Assembly: GCA_017615245.1 (NCBI GenBank)
Contig: JAGAAL010000004.1
Location: 26,802 to 90,801, forward strand
DNA from: Bacteroidaceae bacterium
GTDB lineage: Bacteria > Bacteroidota > Bacteroidia > Bacteroidales > Bacteroidaceae
DNA length: 64,000 nt
Direction of reading: 5' to 3'
Below, one piece after another: positions 41,553 through 49,313 of the stretch. Below the pieces are notes generated by a model. That model saw nothing but the letters and a program-made list of their open reading frames with translations. It was not told the origin of the DNA and searched no databases. Positions within the stretch are counted from its first letter, which is position 1. Every line of letters begins with the position of its first letter. The translations under genes and the position numbers were made by a program.

Positions 41553-43796
41553 TCACCCATTCGCATAGCTGTGCATACCTCCGAGGAAGAAATTAACACC
41601 GAAGTAGGTGATGATGACAGAGAGGAAGGCAAGGACGAGGTAAAGGTGGAAGAGAACAGCCCCCCTAACCCCCTTTAGGGGGAATTTATAGGATGAAGTT
41701 CTTACCTCTAACCTCTCACCTCTAACCTCTTCTGAAGCAAAATGCAACGGGATGGCATAAACCATCAGGGTGATGAGTGCCCACACTTCCTTAGGGTCCC
41801 ATCCCCAATAGCGTCCCCAACTCTGATTCGCCCAGATGGCGCCAAGGATAATGCCAGCTGCTAGGAGGAAAACGGCAAATTTAAGTTGATAGTTTATAGT
41901 TGATAGTTTATAGTTTTGTCTGCTGATCAGCGCTGTAAGGCTGTTGAGCGCAAGAAATGCAAAGAGGGTGTAAGCCAGCATGACAAGACATACGTGAATG
42001 CTGAGTAGAGGTGATGAAAGGACAGGCATGAGGGGAGTGATTTGTGGATTGGATTGTCCCATCATAGCAACCAACAACGTGAGGCCTGCAATGATAAGAC
42101 CCTGCTCTCTCCTCAAGGAGAACAGAAGGGCACAAGCCGACATGAAGAGCATCACCTCGAAGCCATTCGTAAGGGGTAAGTGTCCTGAGACGATGGTGCG
42201 CAGGGTGATGAAGAGAAGGAGATAGATGAGCGATATGACAGATACGATCATCAGGAGGATGCGGAACCACCTCGGAATAGTTCTTTGACGAATGGTGCAG
42301 ACAATACCCACAATATAGGCGAGGATGCCGATTGTTAGTAGCACCATCGCAAGAGGACGGATGTAGTTGATGGCGTTGTAGAGCTTCTCGGCATTGAACT
42401 GGAAGTTGGACGGCAGGTTGTCCTCCCCCATCGTCTTCTGCTGATACTGACGTATCTTCTGCAAGGTCGCAGTCAATTCCTGATAGTCTTGCTGGACAGC
42501 CAACTCACCCACATAATCCATCGAGTGCTTGATGAAGAACCACTGGTCGTGGGGCAACGTCTCTGGCAGATTATCTTCCCTTGAGTACCACTGCCCGTCA
42601 GCTGGATAGAGTTTCAGCAACTGACCGTTCCACAACATGAGCAACAGGTTCATCTTCTCATCGACCTCAGTAACGGCTCTTGCGTCAGGCAGTTGTGCTC
42701 CTGTATGCAACTGATAGAGAACGTCATCAAGACGGTATTGTCCCTTATCGAAGAAGTCGTCGTAGCTGACATACGTCTCATCGGTCTTCAACAGTTCATG
42801 AACGGTCTGTCCCTTTATCTTGATAAACGGCTGATCGACCCAAGTGGAAGGGAACAGCATCCAACCTGTCACCACCTGCTCGGCACTCAACCCCTGATAA
42901 TTACTCTTTCCATAGAGCTTAGTCGTGAAGTCAATAGCAACGGTTTGGAACGGACAGATGCGCCCATTGTAATAGGTATAAAGATTGCCGAACTCTGCCG
43001 CCACATCGGCAGGCAGCACTTTAGGAGCAGCGAAGGATGCAAAGGGCAGCAAACAAAGCGCAAAGAAAACAGACCCCCTAACCCCCTTTAGGGGGAATTT
43101 TGAAATTGAAGTTCTCACCTTGAACCACAAAGGTCTAATCATCATCCACAACATCGATAAGAGCAGCAGAGCGTAACCTGTGTAGGTGATGCCGATGCCC
43201 CATGGGTCGTGACTGACGGAGAGGTATGTACCTTGAAGGTCGGGGTCGTAACCCGACTGGTAGAAGCGATAAGACTGGCACTCCCCTATCTTATTCATCG
43301 AGACGGATAACTCCTCACCGGAGGAGGTGGTGAAAACAGACATATAATCCATCGGCGATTGGGTGCCTGGATAGGTCTTCAACTGAAAATCCTTCAACGT
43401 GATAGAAAACGGCAGGTGCTCAATCAATCCTGTTTCACGATTTTCAATCATATCGGTAGTCTCGTCCACACGCAGATGGACAGAACCCTGTAGCCCAAAC
43501 AGATGGGTCACTAATGCACCAACCAATATCAGCACAAAAGAACCATGCAGAAGAATTAGAGACCCCCTAACCCCCTTTAGAGGGAATTTAAGACTATCAA
43601 TTCTTACATTTTTTAATTCTTTAATTATTACATTTTCTATGCACCCCACACCAAGCAAAGCCCACAACGCAATAAACCACCAAGCGCCATAGATATGCTC
43701 CATGACGAATGGTGTGCCGTAGATTTTTTCTACCACAGTAGCAGTGACCAGCACCCCAATCACTGCCACGTATATAACAAATGCGATTCGCTTCAC
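41553..43796 (-). CDS. ccsA: Cytochrome c biogenesis protein, ResB-CcsA fusion
   Basis: This 747-residue inner-membrane protein attaches haem to CxxCH sites of exported cytochromes (system II). The N-terminal ResB-like part has the first membrane helices; the C-terminal CcsA half carries WGRYWGWDPKEVWALI, the haem-handling Trp-rich motif, and ends YFGVNFFLGGMHSYANG. Three palindromic-repeat insertions encode KFPLKGVRG at residues 70-78, 233-241 and 704-712, each in a loop between membrane helices. Two 14-bp tandem repeats add further low-complexity loop residues. The likely client, the di-haem lipoprotein, is the next gene upstream. Confidence 0.88.
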   Translation of the reverse strand: MKRIAFVIYVAVIGVLVTATVVEKIYGTPFVMEHIYGAWWFIALWALLGVGCIENVIIKELKNVRIDSLKFPLKGVRGSLILLHGSFVLILVGALVTHLFGLQGSVHLRVDETTDMIENRETGLIEHLPFSITLKDFQLKTYPGTQSPMDYMSVFTTSSGEELSVSMNKIGECQSYRFYQSGYDPDLQGTYLSVSHDPWGIGITYTGYALLLLSMLWMMIRPLWFKVRTSISKFPLKGVRGSVFFALCLLPFASFAAPKVLPADVAAEFGNLYTYYNGRICPFQTVAIDFTTKLYGKSNYQGLSAEQVVTGWMLFPSTWVDQPFIKIKGQTVHELLKTDETYVSYDDFFDKGQYRLDDVLYQLHTGAQLPDARAVTEVDEKMNLLLMLWNGQLLKLYPADGQWYSREDNLPETLPHDQWFFIKHSMDYVGELAVQQDYQELTATLQKIRQYQQKTMGEDNLPSNFQFNAEKLYNAINYIRPLAMVLLTIGILAYIVGIVCTIRQRTIPRWFRILLMIVSVISLIYLLLFITLRTIVSGHLPLTNGFEVMLFMSACALLFSLRREQGLIIAGLTLLVAMMGQSNPQITPLMPVLSSPLLSIHVCLVMLAYTLFAFLALNSLTALISRQNYKLSTINYQLKFAVFLLAAGIILGAIWANQSWGRYWGWDPKEVWALITLMVYAIPLHFASEEVRGERLEVRTSSYKFPLKGVRGAVLFHLYLVLAFLSVIITYFGVNFFLGGMHSYANG
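41661..41687 (-). repeat. In-frame palindromic repeat, copy at residues 704-712 of CcsA
   Basis: CCCCCTAACCCCCTTTAGGG on the plus strand; read on the minus strand as KFPLKGVRG. Flanking bases (GAAGTTCTTACC) are shared with the copy at 43074. Confidence 0.9.
41704..41731 (-). repeat. 14-bp tandem repeat in ccsA
   Basis: ACCTCTAACCTCTC and ACCTCTAACCTCTT in tandem encode part of EEVRGERLEVR next to the last palindromic insertion. Confidence 0.8.
41885..41912 (-). repeat. 14-bp tandem repeat in ccsA
   Basis: GTTGATAGTTTATA occurs twice in tandem and encodes part of NYKLSTINYQL, in a loop before a membrane helix. Confidence 0.8.
43074..43100 (-). repeat. In-frame palindromic repeat, copy at residues 233-241 of CcsA
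   Basis: Identical core to the copy at 41661; encodes KFPLKGVRG after WFKVRTSIS. Confidence 0.9.
43563..43589 (-). repeat. In-frame palindromic repeat, copy at residues 70-78 of CcsA
   Basis: One base differs in the right arm (AGAGGG for AGGGGG) but the peptide KFPLKGVRG is unchanged; it follows NVRIDSL. Confidence 0.9.
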
Positions 43797-43826
43797 ACTC
43801 TTTAGACCTCGTAAACGATTCTAAGT

Positions 43827-45485
43827 TTAAATGGCATTGATAAACTTCACCACCGCATCACGTTCCGACTTCGAGAGGTTACGGAACCGTTCTGTGGCTT
43901 TACGCGCATCCGACTCTTTCGCGCCATGCCACATGATGGCCTCTGTAACTGTACGTGCACGGCAGTCGTGCAGACGGTCGTCAGCACCTGTACACATCTT
44001 GCTCAAGCCACGTCCCCAGAGCGGTGTGGTACGACACCAACCCGTACGGATGTCGTTCTTCATGAACAAACGGTGCTGCACAAAGTCGGTATATGGCCAA
44101 ATCTTCTGATGCGGATAACGAGGCATATCATCGTTGCCGAACATGCCGTTCGGATCGTGAATCTCATCGTCGCCTGTTGTCCATGAAGGATGGTGACAAG
44201 TGGCACAACCAATCTCTGTGAAGAGTTTCTTACCACGCTGCACTTGCTCGTCATCCAAATCACGAGCGGCAGGAACTGCCAAACCACGATGCCACACCAT
44301 GAAGGCATGATAGTCGCCATCGCTCATCTCTGCAGCCTGCGTGTTGCTCGTCAGGTAGTTGTAGATATCCTTTTCCACATCACCCGTCTTCCGTTCCTGA
44401 GGGAAGTATTTATAGAAGTCACGTTGTACATCAGGGTCTTTCGACGAAGCCTCAGCATAATAGGAATGTGTCTGCGCCTTCGCATTGAAGTTAAGGTCGA
44501 GGTAATGGTATCGACGGTCAGAGCGTGTCACATTGGTGATGTTCCAAATGGCATTCGCACCAGCGGCATCGAGTATCGGACCACGAGTCATCGCATAGGT
44601 GTAACGACGCACATACTTCGTTCCCGTCAGTCCGCTATAATAGCTCACCCACTCGTTGTTCGTCTGATTCCAATAGGCAGGATTCAGTGCATCGGTCTTA
44701 CCGATAGAATTGAAGTATTGGCTCTGACGCACCCACTCGTTCGTGATGGCACTGTCCGGAATGGCATCTGTCAGACCTGTTCCATAGATACCAATCGTAG
44801 ATTCCAAACGTACCCCCACATCCTCAATAGGTATCTCCACATTCTGCCCATTACGAGCAGCGATAATCGGCGCATAGAAAGCTGACTGAGGAATGGTAAC
44901 CTCTGGATAAATCAGGTCGTAGGTCTCTCCATCAGGGAATTGATTACCCCACTCATCAGTATACTGACGCCAGTCAATCTGAATCTGCTTCTCGTCAATC
45001 GGAGCCTTGAATGGAGCCACAGCAGCAGTTTGAGGCATACCTGCCACAGAGCGAATGTAGGCATTGGTTGTCTTGTCGTAGATGACCAGCAGATAGCCGT
45101 TACCCATTGTTGACTCACGGTATTCGTTCTGACGCTTACCATGTCCATAAGCAGGATGGCAATACAGACATCCCTTACGCACGTAAACAGGTCCAAGACC
45201 ATAGAAAGCAGTACCTTCAGTTTGATTGAAATCGCGTTCAAACAACGTCTCACCTTTTTTGAAATAATAAGAGAACTTAGCATTGTCGCATGCAGGAGTC
45301 GGCTGCTGATAAGCGCTAGCCGATGCATTGAACACCGTTCCCAACTTACCTCCGGAATAGTATTCCTCGCTTAATTCCTTCACCGGCTTATCATTATTAT
45401 CCGGTTCGTTGCTGTCCTCATGACATGCTACAATAAGCATTCCGAGTGATAACAGGCTGATGTAGAATGATAGTTTTCGCATCAT
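43827..45485 (-). CDS. Di-haem oxidoreductase-family lipoprotein
   Basis: This 552-residue lipoprotein (lipobox LIVAC) has two c-type haem sites, GCLYCHPAYG near residue 110 and IGCATCHHPSW near residue 415. It belongs to the DHOR/DUF1111 group of putative thiol oxidoreductases, often found beside imelysins. Haem attachment would need the CcsA protein encoded downstream, and the imelysin lies upstream. It should be anchored in the periplasm or outer membrane. Start 45482 (one codon later) is equally possible. Confidence 0.85.
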   Translation of the reverse strand: MMRKLSFYISLLSLGMLIVACHEDSNEPDNNDKPVKELSEEYYSGGKLGTVFNASASAYQQPTPACDNAKFSYYFKKGETLFERDFNQTEGTAFYGLGPVYVRKGCLYCHPAYGHGKRQNEYRESTMGNGYLLVIYDKTTNAYIRSVAGMPQTAAVAPFKAPIDEKQIQIDWRQYTDEWGNQFPDGETYDLIYPEVTIPQSAFYAPIIAARNGQNVEIPIEDVGVRLESTIGIYGTGLTDAIPDSAITNEWVRQSQYFNSIGKTDALNPAYWNQTNNEWVSYYSGLTGTKYVRRYTYAMTRGPILDAAGANAIWNITNVTRSDRRYHYLDLNFNAKAQTHSYYAEASSKDPDVQRDFYKYFPQERKTGDVEKDIYNYLTSNTQAAEMSDGDYHAFMVWHRGLAVPAARDLDDEQVQRGKKLFTEIGCATCHHPSWTTGDDEIHDPNGMFGNDDMPRYPHQKIWPYTDFVQHRLFMKNDIRTGWCRTTPLWGRGLSKMCTGADDRLHDCRARTVTEAIMWHGAKESDARKATERFRNLSKSERDAVVKFINAI

Positions 45486-45594
45486 GATTTTAATTGTTTT
45501 TATGATGATTTCTGCTTAATCTTTATAGTTGGCTGAAGCACCGAGCGACATCACGCCGCTTGGTGCCCACCTGAATTAGATATATTTATATGGT

Positions 45595-46734
45595 TTATTC
45601 CTGAAGTTTCTTCTTCAATGCATCAATAGCATCGTCCAAAGCCTCGAGCGCTTCGATGGCATCGCCTGCCGACTTGTCCTGATAGTAGAGCACAAACGGA
45701 CGGCGCATGCTGTTCACCTTATCAAGTGCGGTCTCGAATGCTGCTTTCACTGCGGCAGCCTCGGTTGGGTAATGACTCATAGCGTATGCCATCAACGAAG
45801 TAGCAGAGTAGGATGTCGATTTATCGGCACCGCCGTTGATTGCAAAGGCACATGAGAGCACATTATCGTAGAAGTCCTGAATAGAGTTGTAGGCATGAGG
45901 CGACTCTATGTAGTTCTTGTCCTCACCTGTGTAAGGGTGACCAATCTTTGAATGTGCCACCTCGTCGATGATGTCCTGACAACCTTCAAGTATCTGCACA
46001 GATGCCAGCGTGATGGTTGAGTAGGTCGAACCTGCATTGCCTGCATTGACGAAGTTCTCGCCATAGTCACGCGACTCGAACTCTGCATCTTCGAGCATCT
46101 CCTCCTGCTCCTCGTTAACCGTTCCGCCCCATGCAGCGACGAGTTTCACAGATGCCAGATAAAGGTCTTCGGCTGCTGTCTGACAGAACCACTTCTCATT
46201 ATCGGTAATGGCAGCAATCTGGCGTGGCTGACCTTCGCGGAACAACAGGTACTCTACAGCATGGAAGCCTGTGAGGCTCTGACCTGTTGCGATGGCTTCA
46301 GCTACGATGGCCTGTGCATCCTCATCTTCAGCAAGATCGGGATAGCGACGGATGTAGTTGTCGAACGCAGCACGGTCGAAGGGCCACGTGTCGGTATGAG
46401 GGTCGATGCCGAAGTCCGTAGCAGGCCCATAGAGGAACGACTCTGACTGCTCCCAATACTGGCGAGCCTTCTTCCAAAGGGCACATGCCTGGTTCACATC
46501 TTCCTGTGTCTCCATCTCCCCGATGGCATCTACCAACTGCGCGTTGGCATTCATCAGGTTGGTGTAGATGGGCAGGATGGTCTTGCTGACCATATCCTTG
46601 TTGGTTGTTGCGAGGAACGACTCCTTCGCGTTGAGGTCGTCACCTCCATTGTTGTCATCATCGTCACCACATGCGGTAAACGAGAGCACTGCAGCCATCA
46701 TAGCTGCGATACTGAGTAAAGCTTTCTGTTTCAT
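45595..46734 (-). CDS. Imelysin-family lipoprotein
   Basis: This 379-residue lipoprotein (lipobox LSFTAC) is built of helical bundles and has the M75 motif GFHAVEYLLF (GxHxxE). Imelysin proteins such as IrpA and EfeO bind iron or copper outside the cell membrane rather than act as peptidases. It sits between the barrel protein gene and the di-haem protein gene, suggesting one iron- or haem-handling system. Confidence 0.88.
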   Translation of the reverse strand: MKQKALLSIAAMMAAVLSFTACGDDDDNNGGDDLNAKESFLATTNKDMVSKTILPIYTNLMNANAQLVDAIGEMETQEDVNQACALWKKARQYWEQSESFLYGPATDFGIDPHTDTWPFDRAAFDNYIRRYPDLAEDEDAQAIVAEAIATGQSLTGFHAVEYLLFREGQPRQIAAITDNEKWFCQTAAEDLYLASVKLVAAWGGTVNEEQEEMLEDAEFESRDYGENFVNAGNAGSTYSTITLASVQILEGCQDIIDEVAHSKIGHPYTGEDKNYIESPHAYNSIQDFYDNVLSCAFAINGGADKSTSYSATSLMAYAMSHYPTEAAAVKAAFETALDKVNSMRRPFVLYYQDKSAGDAIEALEALDDAIDALKKKLQE

Positions 46735-46791
46735 TGTCTGTTATTTAGGTTTGTTCATTATTACATTTTCTAATTTTTACATTTTTACATT

Positions 46792-48072
46792 TTACAAAAA
46801 CCATCCGCAATACGCTACGCCTATTGACACACTCGGTTCGTTGTTGTAGCCGCTCTTGAGGAAGCGCTCGCTCCATTCGCCCTTCACCACGACTTCCTTC
46901 ACGGGATAGTAGTTCACACCCAGCGCCAGGCGGGTAACATCGCACCATCCGTATGCCGACTTCTGTCGTCCTGCTGCATAGGAGTTGTATTTCTCGAATC
47001 GTCCGAACAGGTAGAGCTTCTGCTCGTCCTTCAGTTTCTGCACCTGTGAGAAGACATCATACCCCGCTTCTATTCCCACAGCGAATGCGTTCTTCGCTAC
47101 GGGCTGATGTTTCGAGGGACTTCCGTCCTGACCCGAATGAGTCGGGAAGTTCTTGTTGAAAGTCGTGATGGCCGCATGGTCGCTCAGATAGGCGTAGTCG
47201 GCATTTCCGCGCACAATCCAGTTCCAGCGGTCGAGCATGAAGTCAAATGAGCCGATAGCGAGATTGCCCTTCACCTTATTATATGTAGTACCAATCGAAC
47301 GAAGCGTGTTCTTGAAGGTGCTGCCGTAATAGCCGCTCAGACTCAGACGCAGACCTTTTACCGAGTAGTTGTCGAGGCGCAGTGATGCGGCATAGCTGTT
47401 CGCTATCTTGAACTCGTAAGGGCTTGTGGCACCATAATGCACGAAACTCTGACTGCCGAAACGCTCGGAGTCGAGACCTGAAAGGAACTGAACCTCGTAG
47501 CGCCAGTCGGTCACACGTCCCCACAGGGCGATACCCACCTGATGCCACGTGCATGGAATGATGGTGTTCTCGCCTTCGGGACGATAGCAGGTGAAAAACT
47601 CCGTCGGCATGTGGATCTTGTTAGTAGCACCCACAGGCACCACGATTTCACCCATCCTGATGTTGAACTCGCCCTGTCCGAACCGTTTGTTAATCCAGAA
47701 CTGCTCAAGGGCCACTTCACCACCCTTCTCCGTCTCAGCCTCGTATTCGCCAGCCTCATCGGCATCCATCTCCACAGCCGATTCCGTACCTCCGTGCTCA
47801 AACTCGATCTCGCTGCCCATTGTCCATCCTTGACCGAAGTCATAACCGATGTTCAGCGTCACATGCGGCAGGTCGAACCGTCCGTGGCTTGGGTCGTCCT
47901 TATGGTCGTTCGCACGTGTGTACCTATATATATTATCACTATAGAAGTTGCGAGTCATCACAGCCTCACCATATCCACCCAACGAAAGGCGGTTTTGGGC
48001 CACCGCACTTACCGTGACTCCCATCATGGCAAGTGCAAGCGCTCCCGTACCAAAAAGTTGATTATTATTCAT
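46792..48072 (-). CDS. Outer-membrane beta-barrel protein, porin-like
   Basis: This 426-residue protein has signal peptide MNNNQLFGTGALALAMMGVTVSAVAQ and alternating beta-strand pattern throughout (LSLGGYGEAVMTRNF, HVTLNIGYDFGQGWTMGSEIEFEHGG). An acidic loop (EMDADEAGEYEAETEKGGE) could bind cations. It resembles Bacteroidota porins but the family is not certain. It is the first gene of the imelysin/di-haem locus, behind a promoter, and could carry metal across the outer membrane. Confidence 0.75.
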   Translation of the reverse strand: MNNNQLFGTGALALAMMGVTVSAVAQNRLSLGGYGEAVMTRNFYSDNIYRYTRANDHKDDPSHGRFDLPHVTLNIGYDFGQGWTMGSEIEFEHGGTESAVEMDADEAGEYEAETEKGGEVALEQFWINKRFGQGEFNIRMGEIVVPVGATNKIHMPTEFFTCYRPEGENTIIPCTWHQVGIALWGRVTDWRYEVQFLSGLDSERFGSQSFVHYGATSPYEFKIANSYAASLRLDNYSVKGLRLSLSGYYGSTFKNTLRSIGTTYNKVKGNLAIGSFDFMLDRWNWIVRGNADYAYLSDHAAITTFNKNFPTHSGQDGSPSKHQPVAKNAFAVGIEAGYDVFSQVQKLKDEQKLYLFGRFEKYNSYAAGRQKSAYGWCDVTRLALGVNYYPVKEVVVKGEWSERFLKSGYNNEPSVSIGVAYCGWFL

Positions 48073-48105
48073 TTTCCTTTTACCTTAACTTTCAATTTTC
48101 GAGTG

Positions 48106-48113
48106 CAAAGTTA
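48106..48113 (-). promoter_or_regulatory. -7 promoter element TAACTTTG of the imelysin locus
   Basis: Minus-strand TAACTTTGCACTCGAAAATT lies 33 nt upstream of ATG 48072. The stretch CGTAACTTTGC.CTCGAA is shared with the promoter of the hemerythrin-LuxR gene. Confidence 0.65.
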
Positions 48114-48187
48114 CGGCAAAAACGCGGAAGCGGCAATACCCAGTTATGAGTAAGGCCGCTTCCAGACGGTTGTGAAGGGGGGACGGA

Positions 48188-49159
48188 TTATAACTTGATT
48201 TCCTCCAGTTTCACCAATTTGTTCACCACACAGAAGATGGCGATGCCAGCCGACGAGTGGATGTTGAGCTTGCGGGCGATGTTGCGCCGATGGGTTGTCA
48301 CCGTGTTGAAACTGATGCCGAGTTCGTCGGCAATCTCCTTGTTTGCCAGCCCCTTCGCCACACATACAGCCACCGCCTGCTCGCGCTCCGACAGCGTCTT
48401 CGACTCCTGCTCTACCGGCATCGTCACGTGTGTGCCTATGCCACGCTGACGTTGGATGATGCGGCGGCGTTCGATCTTGCGCACCAGCGGCAGCAGCATC
48501 TCGTCCTCAATGCGGCAGTGGATGCGGATGTCCTCCTCGATGCGGTACAGGTTATACACCACGTCGTTCAGCGCCTCGTTCACACCCTCCTGCGGATAGT
48601 ATTGCAAGAACATCTGAATCAGCTCGTGCAACTTTGCCACAAAGTCCGCATTGTGTTTATGACTCCCTTTCCCTTCGGGTGAGGGGTCAGGGGTGAGGCT
48701 TCCATCCATCAGCCCCTCGGCATAAGCAAACACCTCCTGTTCCTCGTGTGCCACATGAGCCTGCACCTCGGCCACATACAAGTCAAAGTACTTCACCAGC
48801 AGGAAAGCCACCTCGTTCTGCAACGAACAGTCCATCGCACCGAACAACGTCTGGCGCATCCTCGGCAGCTGGTGCTCCAGCAGGTAGGCATGTGTACGCT
48901 TCAGGTAATCCACCAGCGCACCCACGTCAACCAAGTCGAGCGACACTGTGCGCTCCGACTCCAACAGATAGCCCACCACCTGGTTCACCACAGCCAGGAA
49001 CGTGTGTACATCCACCCCATGCAGGTGACACACCTCGCTCACCGTCTGCTCGCCATATCCCATCACGATGCCAAACCGCGCCACTACCTGCATCAGCCGG
49101 TAGTCGCACTCTATAATCCTGTAAAACCGATCAGTCGGTTTGAATTCTATACTGTCCAT
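48188..49159 (-). CDS. Hemerythrin-LuxR fusion regulator
   Basis: This 323-residue protein joins three parts: an N-terminal segment like the ScdA/RIC N-domain (YGEQTVSEVCHLHGVDVHTFL); a hemerythrin-like di-iron bundle with His/Glu ligands (HAYLLEHQLPRM, HVAHEEQEVFAY, LHELIQMF, DIRIHCRIEDEMLLPL); and a C-terminal LuxR-type HTH (LSEREQAVAVCVAKGLANKEIADELGISFNTVTTHRRNIARKL). It could sense oxygen, NO or iron. A palindromic repeat encodes LTPDPSPEGKG in an inter-helix loop. ATG 49159 starts MDSIEFKPTDRF; the ATG at 49198 lies over the promoter. Confidence 0.85.
   Translation of the reverse strand: MDSIEFKPTDRFYRIIECDYRLMQVVARFGIVMGYGEQTVSEVCHLHGVDVHTFLAVVNQVVGYLLESERTVSLDLVDVGALVDYLKRTHAYLLEHQLPRMRQTLFGAMDCSLQNEVAFLLVKYFDLYVAEVQAHVAHEEQEVFAYAEGLMDGSLTPDPSPEGKGSHKHNADFVAKLHELIQMFLQYYPQEGVNEALNDVVYNLYRIEEDIRIHCRIEDEMLLPLVRKIERRRIIQRQRGIGTHVTMPVEQESKTLSEREQAVAVCVAKGLANKEIADELGISFNTVTTHRRNIARKLNIHSSAGIAIFCVVNKLVKLEEIKL
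48656..48696 (-). repeat. In-frame palindromic repeat in the hemerythrin-LuxR gene
   Basis: Minus-strand CACCCCTGACCCCTCACCC, gaa, GGGAAAGGGAG has the layout of the dispersed palindrome; it is translated as SLTPDPSPEGKGSH in a loop of the helical bundle. Confidence 0.75.
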
Positions 49160-49195
49160 AAACACATATTTAGCCCTTCTTTGGAAATTCGAGCG

Positions 49196-49203
49196 CAAAG
49201 TTA
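49196..49203 (-). promoter_or_regulatory. -7 promoter element TAACTTTG of the hemerythrin-LuxR gene
   Basis: Minus-strand TAACTTTGCGCTCGAATTT lies 36 nt upstream of ATG 49159. Its surroundings match the promoter at 48106. Confidence 0.6.
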
Positions 49204-49313
49204 CGTTTTTTTTCTTAATTATACAACCCCCAATAATGAGTATTTAGGGAGAATTAAAGGTGTGGTTCGTTCATGGAGCCACACCTTATCTAATCAATAA
49301 TAGGTAAGAAACA

